NCBI GenBank assembly: GCA_020086605.1
Contig: JACBWW010000022.1
Location: forward strand, 6,015,358-6,079,357
Reading direction: 5' to 3'
Origin: Lanius collurio
Lineage: Eukaryota > Chordata > Aves > Passeriformes > Laniidae
DNA: 64,000 nucleotides
The notes under the pieces: generated by a model
What the model saw: only the letters and a program-made list of their open reading frames with translations
What the model was told of the DNA's origin: nothing
Databases searched by the model: none
Program-made: the position numbers and the translations under genes
In this document: positions 26,900 to 37,379 of the stretch, in pieces
Layout of the letters: the number at the start of each line of letters is the position of its first letter
How positions within the stretch are numbered: position 1 is the stretch's first letter

Positions 26900-27175
26900 G
26901 ATATACTGAGTGCTAACAATGTTTATGGCAAAGACAGCTCCCTCTTTCACTGCTGTGATTATAGTTGCCTTTTGTTACAACAGAGCAAAAGAAGAACATC
27001 TTTATTACTTGGAAGTCCATGTGCTCCTCCTATTTATCTTGCGTTTGAAATCTTTACCCTTAGTTTGTGACAACATAATTATCTCCATGGAAACCAGCTA
27101 AATTGTCATGAAATAGAACACTTACGTAAGCCCTGGACCCTGCTTTTTCCCAGCAAGCACGAGCACTGTACAGCC
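26900..27175 (+). repeat. Tandem duplication, downstream copy, block 2 (conserved core)
   Basis: The partner of 20910-21180. The 30-bp core at 27065-27094 differs from the upstream core only at its 17th and 25th positions. The flanks agree moderately over about 250 bp, including 'cctatttatct', 'gtttgaaa' and 'ctggaccctgc'. The block contains a 63-codon frame with no coding character. Confidence 0.8.
27081..27094 (+). promoter_or_regulatory. RFX X-box-like site in downstream conserved core
   Basis: ATCTCCATGGAAAC fits the same relaxed X-box pattern as the site at 21077 and includes the perfect palindrome TCCATGGA. Both core differences between the copies fall within this site, yet each leaves the pattern satisfied. 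Confidence 0.35.
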
Positions 27176-27837
27176 TGACCTGGGCACATCTACATGGGCG
27201 CAGCCTCCCCCTTGCAGAAATGCCAGAACACACTGCTTTTCCTGTGCAGCTAAATTACACCACTTGCTACATTAAGGCTTCATAAATAGCTTTCCTAAAA
27301 GGCTTCATTAATTGTTCAATACAATGAAGAATTACTTTGCTTTGATATTTGCTTTAGATATCTGCATGTCTACCCAAGTTAGGCTTATGGTGATATATAG
27401 AACCATACAACACATGGAAGGTGTCCTGGAAAACACCAATGCTTTACAAAACTGAATTTCCAGTTTCACAGTCTGAAAACACAAGTCTAGCAAGGCAAAT
27501 ATTTCCTAACATGAGTTAGAATGTTCATATCATGGAAGCTTAGCAACAAGGAGAAGATTAAGTATGGGAGTTCTATTAAAGTATTTTTTCCCTTAGTGCT
27601 TTTGAAAATCCCACTGCACACTATTAGTTGCAACTATGCCGGGCCAATCCTATTAACTCGCTCCATTAAGTGTTCACAACTTCCCCTGGAAGATCTATTC
27701 TTCCATTTCAGCAGTTATTTCATAAATTAATTGCAGGCTTTTCACAGTTAAGTTAGATACTTTTTTTTTTTTTAATTCGGCATGCACTGATGTTTTGGAT
27801 AACATTACAGAGAGACCCTTGAATACTTCACCATACT

Positions 27838-27868
27838 TAATAAATAAATAAATGTGTGTATACACACA
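27838..27868. repeat. TAAA microsatellite joined to GT/AC palindrome
   Basis: About three TAAA units run into a perfect 16-bp palindrome at 27853-27868. The palindrome shares its GTGTGTATACACAC core with the palindrome at 149-170. Confidence 0.8.
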
Positions 27869-27869
27869 G

Positions 27870-30160
27870 ACTTTTCTGGGGATAGAAGAGAGGCATAGGA
27901 ATTGTGTGGTAACATACCATGCATTTGTAACATATTGCAGATATCTAAAGGCCAAATTATTTTTAGCCTGCTTTCCTAAAGAAATGAGTCTTTTGTGCTT
28001 GTGCCTCTGCCTGTTCCTTTGATTCTGCTGGCCAGTTATTCTCAACAGACAGGCAGCATTATCAGAGAGATTATTGCTAAAGATTTCACAAAAGCCAGAA
28101 CCAAATTCTGTCCCCATTAAGGAGATGCTCAGAGGACTTTGTCCCTGTACATTCTCACAGCATCACTTCTGGCTGCTCATGCTGATGACAGGCTCACTCT
28201 GGACTAGCAGGGATATGTGCTTTGTCCCCTCTACACAAGAGCTTGTGAGTTATTGGGGAGAGATTACAAAACACTAAGTTAAACAACTTCATCAGAAAAC
28301 AGGGCTGAAACAGAAAAGACTCTGAGGTACTGCCAAGAAGAAGATGTGATGAGGAGAAATGAAGTTGATGACATGACGGAACACGTGAAGTAATTGGACA
28401 GAAATCTGCAAGACTTTATTAGGAAAGGCTCATAGGGGAGCTGTTCCTGGAAAAAACAAGCTCTCTCTCATTGTAAAGCAATTAACTGGAATTCACTGTC
28501 AAAGGTATTGCAATTTTGCAAATTATTTCAAGAGAACAGTCACCTAAATTTACTAATGCTTTTTGTTTCAGGTGAATACATAAGGCTTTCCTCCCCCAAG
28601 CTACTCATTTCTAAAGCTGTCCTGTGCTCCAACAACAGCAATTTCATCCCACATTGTATTTAGTAAATTGCACTGAAGCTCATGAAGCCTTCCCATAATC
28701 TCTGTAAGAATGGCTGTATATCCAAAGGCAACTCTTACATATGGGTCATCATCTGTTCTGGTGCTTGATATCACCTATTCATGACCACGTTACCTCGGTA
28801 AAAATGAAGTTGTTCTGCATTTAGATGCCAAGTAAGATATTCTAAAATATATAACACACAGACATTTCCATAAACATAATTTTCTATATGTATAGAAGAT
28901 TGTATCATTCATACAATGCCTTTAAACCAAACAAAACACACATCTGGAGATTTAAAGAGCTCTACAAGCACTAGGTGTTTTACTTGAATGCATCATTGCC
29001 TGTGTACTTATCTTCTCCTGGGCAGTGGTAAGGAGTGAATCTGAAATGGTTAGGCTGTTTTGTCAACCATCTGAAGTTTAGTATAAACTGAGTCAGGAAA
29101 ACAAGAGGCCAGACACAACAAATTTCCTGAAACTGGGGATGGTGAGTAACACAGCTTACACATATGGTGTGGCACCTGGTGCTCATTACACACAAATCAA
29201 ACAAGCTCATCATTCTTGTAAAGCATTTCTCCAATATGAGCCTGTTAAACCCCCTTCTCTTCTATTTCTCTCTAATTTTTCGGTGTCATGGTCAAAAGGT
29301 GACAACCACTAACAGGAACATACCAGTTTGCCACCAGGGAATAGGCTGCAGCTGAGTTCCCTGTTTCTAAAGACTTCATTTTGTGGTCCTGTAACATTAG
29401 GGCACAGGACCCACCCACAACAGCTGAGAGCACTTAGCAGTACCCCCTCCCTCATTCCATCCTATGGGAAGCACTTCAGAAGCTCTAGACTGGACTGAAA
29501 AAAACCCATAGAACTCAAAAATATCTGTCAAGAGTAGCAGACAGCCTGCAAAAAGCACATAAAATAGAATTTTTAACAGCTCACTTTTGAACAAACATGA
29601 TAGAAGTCTTACTGCAAGAGTGGGGCAGCCTCAGTGGCTACCCCAGTTAAATGTAACAAATGCAGAATATTCCACAATGCTGTTTAATAAAATGTGGCCC
29701 CACAGCGTTTGCATAAGAGGGGACACATACAGTACAACCACTAAAGGACATCTGGGCTTCCCCAAGTTATCTCCCATAGAGCTTCCCATGGCCCTTTCCT
29801 TAGGTTTGCAGGAGGCAGAACACATTTAATGACCTAATAATTAACAAAGAAATGCTTTAATTATATGATAATTTAATGGCTAGGTTAGAAAGGGCTTGTG
29901 TTATGAAATGAGATATCTTACAGGAGCACTGTCATGAAGCGCATATCCAAAAGAGATCCATTTTATTTGCATGTGCTTTTTGGTCTAGAATACCCACAGA
30001 GCCCTGCCAAAATGTCCAGCTGATGCTGTGGCAGCCTTTTGATTGCACCAAATAGTGCAAGGAAAAGGGACCATCCTGCTTCTCTGAGCAGCTGTGTGAG
30101 CCCTGTAGCTTTGTAGTACAGCATATCAATTATGCAGTAATTACCCCCTCAGATTCCTGT
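27870..30160. other. Noncoding stretch, no gene seen
   Basis: A 140-codon minus-strand frame (28117-27695) ends in low-complexity sequence and shows no motif. Other frames are 84 codons or shorter. No repeat family was identified. Confidence 0.6.
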
Positions 30161-30166
30161 TACTTT

Positions 30167-30212
30167 AAAAAAAACAAAAACAAAAAAAAAAAACAAAAAA
30201 CAAACAAACAAA

Positions 30213-30249
<37 letters not shown>

Positions 30250-30264
30250 AAGCAAACAAAAAAA
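30167..30264. repeat. A-rich low-complexity tract with A34 run
   Basis: Roughly 100 bases of A with regular single C interruptions (AAAC-type units), including an uninterrupted A34 at 30214-30247. It may be an expanded retroposon tail or a microsatellite. No retroposon body is recognisable on the 5' side. Its length makes it prone to assembly error and polymorphism. Confidence 0.9.
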
Positions 30265-30269
30265 CTTTG

Positions 30270-33200
30270 CATCTAGGTTTTATGGTTTTATGTTTCATAT
30301 AGAAAAAATGATGCTGGAGGAAGGGAATAGCATTTTCACATAAGTTCTTTCTCATAAAAAGTCACAATCTGTAATTTTTAACTTGTATAAGATTTTGGAT
30401 TCACTAATGCTTCTGGAACAGGTAAAAAAGATGTGGAGTCAGGCAGAGAATACTAAAATAACAGTATTCAGAATAAAGACAATATGAGATGATACATAAA
30501 TCTCTATAAACCACTATCTAGCATTTTAATTAAAAACCTCATCATAGTGCTATTTTGCAATATTTTTCAATACCTTCTTTTACTCAAAGAAGAAATTTAG
30601 CATTTTTACCATAGAAACATCTCATCACATTTAACTACGACATGAGGAAAAGCAGTCATACATGAGTAATACATCATCAAATACAGAAAAATAAAACTAT
30701 TGGTAGCAATTATCTTTATGAAAAGATTTTATAAGTGAACATGTATTTAATCTCTGTTAACTTTTTCCTCCTTCAACTTAGAGAAGGAGTTTCTCTGTCA
30801 TTGCAACACATAAGAGGAACAAAAGACCAAAGCACTATTCAAAGACGATAACATGAAAGGGTTTGGGAGCCTTTCATGCCTTCAGTCACATAGTTCTGAA
30901 TCCTCCCCTTCTCTATTATTTCTATATATTACTATATAAAACCATGCATCTATCCAATGGAGATCTCATCTGGAGGTCAGAATTTAAAATATTACTTATT
31001 AATTATGCAAAACTATAAATTTTTAGTGTGCTTTCTCAAATTAAAGCTCTTTTTTTTCCACTTTTCATAGCAGTTGTATCAAACAGGTGAAGATATCTGT
31101 CATAAACCAATCTATCTTAGTCAGAGTATTTAGGCCTAACTGTAAAAACCTCTGTAAAATAATACTTCTTTTCATGTCTTTAGTACTCTTCTCTGAGGAC
31201 CTTAAAGTATTTCAGAAATTATAATTAGCAACTTCCTAATCAGATTAATATTTTTCTTACCAATAGAGAAGGAGAAACATAGGCATTTTTGGCAACAATT
31301 TTTTAAGCCTTAAAACAAGCTCGTGGCAGAGTTAAGAGCAGAACCCATTATCGCAGATGTCCAATTGCATTAAACACAAAAGCATTAGTGCAAATGTGTC
31401 TTGTTCTTGTTTAGATCTATTTTCTGTGGTACTAATTTTGTAGAGAAAATGCAGCAGAGCACTGAAGTCTTTCAGTGTTTTTTGTATAGCCATAGGTACA
31501 TGAAGTATTTATTCACATGTTGACATGAATTGTTTCTATGTAGCCTATGAGAATTCTTTCTTACTCTGTTTTCTTTCTACTACGTCTTCAATTTTTCCAC
31601 CTCTCATCAATCCTCCAAAAGTACAGCACATGCATTTTAATGGAGAATACATCAAAGGTCGACAATGATGCCTGGCTACTCAACAGAATGCCAAACTGGT
31701 GAATCACAGCTCACAGGCTAAACAAAGACCGATCTACACACTCTACATGGGCTTGATTTTTAATCTCTCTACGCAGGAATATACTCCATGTATTTGCCTG
31801 GGCTCAACAACTTTTAGCTCTGCTTCTACCATTCACACAGTTTTGCAGCCTTCTAGAAATACCAGCAAAATCTCTAACACCTAGATCTGTTAAAAGCTTG
31901 TCTTTGCCAATCCTCCAGAATATATCTTTTAACACATTAAAATTCTACTTGAAGAATTAAAGCAAAAATTGAGGTGGAAGGATTTCTGCAGGATAGTGTA
32001 TGAGAGAATTAGATTCTTGTGCTTGCAAAAGAGAATGTAAAGGGAAAACATGTAATTTGCTGAGAGGAAATAAGCTATAACTGAGATGAGGTCATGCCTA
32101 TACAGCATTGTTTGTCTGCTGGAATTAGAAACAGGGATGAATGAATGAGGTGGCATGTAAGACAGTTCCAGAATTTCATCCATATCCAGTATGGTCCATC
32201 CATTCAGTAATAGTGCTGTTGTTACATAGTGCCTCTCCCCTCTGTAGAATCATTTCATTTTTAGTGGAATAAATACATAAATTTAAAACCTGAAAGCTTG
32301 CCTGCAGCCATTAGCAGCCTATTGACAATGTCCATGTATTTTGCAAAAGACCCTTCCTTACATCACTCAACACTGGCAAGTCAGAAGGCGGAACAAAAAA
32401 AAAGTAAAATGGAAACAAAAGCTGAAATCCAAATTTCTAATAGACGGAAATGTTGTGCTACCTCAATACTGTGTTGATTATTGTCCCTCTTCACATGATG
32501 ACTACTAGTCCAGCTCACAGGACTGAAGATAACAGCTAGCAAAAAATAACACACCTCACATCTCCAGGACACCTCAAGCAGAAAAATCTACATCTTTGAG
32601 TGATCAGAAATGCCAGAAATCCACGGAAAGAAGCCACTCTGCAGCTATTTGGCTTAGAACCAGATGTGCTTGACCCAGGATTAATACATCAACACCAATC
32701 CTGTGCCAACAGCACCCAGGATCCCAACACTTCTCTCCTAAGCATTACTGGAGATGTGGAAGAGGGACATGTCTGTGCCCAGGACAGACAGTAGGAGCAA
32801 GAATTCTGATGGCTGGGTGACAAACCCTTCCTTCTTTGTGTCTCCTGAGTGCCACTTCATTCTCCCCTGCTGCTGACTAGAACATCAAAGGAGGGCTTCC
32901 AGGATGCAGAGACCCAAAATTATCTACAAGCCCAGCAGAGTTCTGATGTTATTTGTGCATCACATGCTGCAAATTCTATTTGGCATCAAAGGCTAAAAAA
33001 TATTTCTTTCTAAGGCACATAGCTTGTTGGGAGCTGTTTGGACCTGGAGGCATGAGACATCTGTAGAAAAACTAAACTATTTACATGTTTTAAAGTGTTT
33101 AGAGTCCAGGCAGATGCACCCTCCCTGCTTGCAGAGAGCTAAGCAGCCTCATATCCATCCCCATTTTTGGCCCAGTACATACCTAAGCCCACTGGGAAGT

Positions 33201-33890
33201 GAGAAGTGTAACCACAGCTGAGCAGAGTCTACAAACCCAAAGCTTTGGAGAAGTTTGTAAGAACTTCCAAAGTCCTCCTCCAAAGACACACCCATGAATG
33301 ACACTGTCATGAAGACAGCATCCAAGCCAGCCAGGAGTAAATAACACATTCAAAATAAGAGAGCAGGGGGAAAAAAAAAAGTGTTGGATTTTTTTTTTAA
33401 ATTAAATACTCTTGCCTAGTTTTCCTTAGCTAATTAGCATCCCTTCTTAGTGGTTTAAGTAACTGCTCATTTAGATCAGTGAATGATTGCTCTGAGATTA
33501 GGGTGTGGGAAAAATTTTTCTGTTGGGAATAATCTACTTATGCTACTGTTTATTTGAAGCAGTGATAAACATAGAGATTTTCCTTCCATATGTGCCAAGT
33601 ATAAGAGAAAGTAGAATGATTAATGAACCCTTGCATTTTACCAATAAATTACTAACTTCAGACACAAATTTATAGTTTTCATTAGCACAAGTTTCATTAA
33701 CTTCATTGCAAGTTACTCTTGTTTTTTTAAGAATGTTTATATTATTTCTGTTTGATCTGCTGGGAATGACATTTTGCGCACCATTATTTATAATCTACAA
33801 AAATTAATTATGCTTCTAATTAACAGCATGAAAATAAATTATTGCTCAAGGAGTTATTTATTCAGTTGTAAAGCAGCATCTTTAAGACTG
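30270..33890. other. AT-rich noncoding stretch, no gene seen
   Basis: Small frames only (84 codons or fewer). No conserved-looking exon, RNA gene or transposon was recognised. Confidence 0.65.
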
Positions 33891-33892
33891 TG

Positions 33893-33910
33893 TATATATA
33901 TATATATATA
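33893..33910. repeat. (TA)9 microsatellite
   Basis: Nine uninterrupted TA units. Confidence 0.9.
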
Positions 33911-35050
33911 TTTCACTTGTGCTTCTAATATTTTCTCTTTCTTCCTTTCTGTTTTACTTATTCATTTCTTCCCAGATTTCTGAGGGCTATTAAATTTTGG
34001 CCTTTGTGAAAGTTTTCAGAATCTTAAATTTACTTCTTCAATAAACAAGGACAGGATATAGATTTTGATACACATTTCTCTTCCTATATAAGGGCTAAGA
34101 CATCTAAATGAAGTAATAGTGGGAAAGAAAAAGTGAAATTATCTTGACTAGTTAATGTACTCCCTTCTCATGGCCATTTAATGAAATTAGCAGTTATGGA
34201 ATATGCTAAAGGTGGCTCCAGAGGCTGACATCTCATTATCTAGAGAGCAGAAAAATGGGACAACCATGATGCAAACTACTTTTACTGCTCTCCTATTTTA
34301 TTCAGGTGCAATTAGGAGTCACTTTGCAGCAAAGGTAGGACACCCTGTCCCACTCCATTCTCACCTCCTTTTTTCAGGTGTCAGTTCTCACTGCACACTG
34401 GCAGTGGACCTCGGTGGCTTGTTCCTGTGAAGTGGGTCTGACACCATCCATCTCCTCTCAGAGTCTCCCAACAGCCATTGGGTGACAGAAATTCTCAGTT
34501 ACAAAAGGGGTTGAGCTAATACAACCACACAATTACTGTGGTTGTGCCTGCTTTCCATACATTTACAAGTTAATGGTAGCCATAAAAAATATTATGAACT
34601 GATGTTGCAGAACATTCAGAGAAAATGCACTTTAAATCATAAATATTCATCCATCCAAATATTAGAAGTATTCCACATAGGATGTCAGGGAAATTAGTGG
34701 TGGTGTTATGTCCAGGCAGACCACCTCAAGTTTTCAAATGTAAACAGCCAGAAAGTAATTTCAAAACATTCTATGGGCTGCAGAATGCTCACACAATTCC
34801 TTTCAAATAAGTGAACCCAGACTGCCTACTCATAGACACAGGATAGAGAAAGAAGGCAAGTTTCAAATTAATAACTGTTATGCCAGAGATAAGACAGGAT
34901 AAACTTTTTTTAAAAAACAAAGATAACAATTAACCACCAAAATCATTTAACTGATATTCAATTAATCTTTCATAGCCTTTAAAAAATAAAGACTAAGCCA
35001 TCTAGTACAGTTTTCAGCAATATTTCCACTGTCTGTTTTAAGCCATGGAG

Positions 35051-35065
35051 CACACACACACACAC
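35051..35065. repeat. (CA)7 microsatellite
   Basis: Seven CA units plus one C. Confidence 0.9.
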
Positions 35066-35171
35066 CTGAGAAATGAATATTCTTTCATCACTGGCTGTCT
35101 GGATCTCTCTCTTTCTTCCCAAGCCCCAAAGGTCAGATGAGGTTTAGTACTTCAGCAAAGGTGAACAAGCA

Positions 35172-36073
35172 CTACCTGTGCTGTCCTGCAGACACAGTCA
35201 CACCCGTTCCTGCAGAGCTGCTCTGGGCTTCTCCTGTTCCTCTTGGGCAGCCAGAGGCCACACATCTGCCCACAGGGGCCACGGCTCCCCCCAGGACCTG
35301 GTAGAGCTGAAGTGACCACTCCATGTCCCTGGCAGCCAGTCTGCCAGCTGCCTTCTGGAGGCTTGTCCTGCCACAGTCCTCTCCAAAGGAAGCTGCAGAA
35401 GCAGCTGGATGGTTTTGGACACTGCCATGGACCAAATGAATAAGATAATTAAAATAAAACAGGTTTTAACAGCCTTGTATTTATAGATGGGGCAGTCTCT
35501 GTTAAAAAAGAACCCATCACTATCAGCAGTGAGGGGTTTGTGTATGGCAAACACAGCAATGGCTGAGGGTGACTGCTCTGTTCCACCAAGCATCCAGCAG
35601 CTCCTCCTCTTCCTAGCAGTGAAGCTGGACAAGGCTCCCCCGGGAGTGGACTTAATTTCCCTTAGAAAGTTTTTTATTAGCTGCCACTGAGACTCCTGCT
35701 TCAGCCATGGCCACGTGCCAGGACCATCAGCAAGAAGGGGAGCATAGGTTGCTGAAGCATCAAAAAGACAGTGGAGCATGATGGCAGCAGTGTAAGGGGA
35801 ATCTGCTGGCAGCAAGAGGGACAGGAGACTCAGAGTCTTCCAAGGGTAAGACTTTGTGAACCTGATACATATAAACTCCCACAGGTCAATATTATTTCAG
35901 GCATCATGCACCTGCCACAGTCTGGATTTATGGTGAGGATGCTCCTGCTCCATGAGAGGCTTCCCTCTGCAGTGGAGACCATGTGCAAACCCTCACTCAG
36001 AGGGGAAAGGGAGGTGCTCACCCCACCTGTACCACTGTCAGAGGACTGCCTGGATAAGACCCAGCATCACTGA
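35172..36073 (-). other. GC-richer island with a 205-codon minus-strand frame, coding status unproven
   Basis: A GC-richer island of about 0.9 kb. The longest open frame of the window, 35815-35198 on the minus strand (205 codons from ATG), spans it, including an AT-rich middle at about 35430-35520 where it encodes a hydrophobic stretch ('CFILIILFIWSMAV') that could be read as a membrane segment. A second minus frame (35435-35172, 87 codons) and plus frames (35243-35443, 35771-36073) are also open, which points to composition rather than selection. No family motif is visible, and no minus-strand AATAAA lies close downstream. A one-exon gene, an eroded transposon or chance all remain possible. 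Confidence 0.25.
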
Positions 36074-36079
36074 TTTAAC

Positions 36080-37340
36080 AGGGGGCAATATGTGAAATTA
36101 CTGAATATAAAGAACTACCAAGGACCAAATGCATACAGAGAAAGAGTCTTGTTGAACCAGTGAACACTGTGGCACAAAGACCATATTGATCTGAAACTTT
36201 ACAATAATGGTACAGCAATTTTGCTTTAAATATAAAGCACATACGAAAGGGGAAGCCTTGCTTTTCAATCCTGGTCCTTAGTCATTTGTTTTTCTTTCTA
36301 GTTGCCATGTGGGTCACGTTGAAAATGTAATGAGACTATCAAAAGGTATGTTGGACAGTTTAATAGAGAAGTCTCATAAACAGATGTTAGTAATGAACAG
36401 CTACCAGATAGATTAACTATCTTCTTTCTAATAAAATGTAATGTAAAGTAGATAGATTGTGATAGTCAACAACCTCAGTAGTGGAGTTAAAATTGAATTA
36501 CATGGAAGAAAAAACAGCTCTGTTCTGATTTCAAAATTATGATGATCATCTATTATGATCCATCACTAGCAGAGCAGTAGGTGAAACAATAATAAATCAC
36601 TCCTATTTATAATGCAGCAAATCATAAGAAGTATCAAGCAGAGTTATAATTCATTTTCACTTCAGGTCATAATTAGACATCTACTGCATTGTATTTTTCC
36701 ATAGGTATATCACTAGCTCAGTAATTCATAATCCATCACACAGAACCAAAACAAATGTAAACTGAGTAAAAACTATTTCTCTCCCCAATGTATTTAACAT
36801 ATGTATTAAGTAACTGTAATGAGTACAGCTATGCAGTACACACAAGTGATTTGCAGTATATTTTTTCTGTTTGCTAATATATTACAGCAATTCTACAAAA
36901 TTCCCTAATGGCTTTTGAATTTGAGAACTTATTAAAAACAACTGCATGCTTCCAAGCATACATTTACCAGTTATTTGCCAAGCTGTTTGGATCATACAGG
37001 GGGTGATTTGTCAGCCAGATACTGGCTGCTACTTTCCTCTTAGTTTCTGAGTGCACAGCTATTCAAGGGAGATTAGTAGCAAACTGCTACAGATTTGCAT
37101 TCGAGGGAGGAATTCAGTTATTTTACTTTCTCTCTCTTGTTCTCCTCTCAGTGTGAGAAATTTTCCTCCATGGATCATGCAGGAAGCGCTGCTCTGCTAA
37201 AAAGCAGCAACTGTGATATACACCTGCTCAGATCAGTGGAGTTTATTATAACAAGGATTAGAGAGTCTTAGTCATATTTACAAAGAATTTCTCTCCAAAG
37301 CAGAGTGAAGCCCGTGTAGCTTATTCTTCATAAATAGATA
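36080..37340. other. AT-rich noncoding stretch, no gene seen
   Basis: AT-rich throughout, no frame of 60 codons or more, and no recognised repeat. Confidence 0.7.

Positions 37341-37342
<2 letters not shown>

Positions 37343-37373
<31 letters not shown>
37343..37373. repeat. T31 homopolymer
   Basis: An uninterrupted run of 31 T. It could be the tail of a minus-strand retroposon, but the sequence downstream was not recognised as one. Confidence 0.9.
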
Positions 37374-37375
<2 letters not shown>

Positions 37376-37379
37376 CACA

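Noticed and set aside
27695..28117. 140-codon minus-strand open frame
   Set aside because: It ends in low-complexity sequence, its residue content is unremarkable and no family resemblance is seen.
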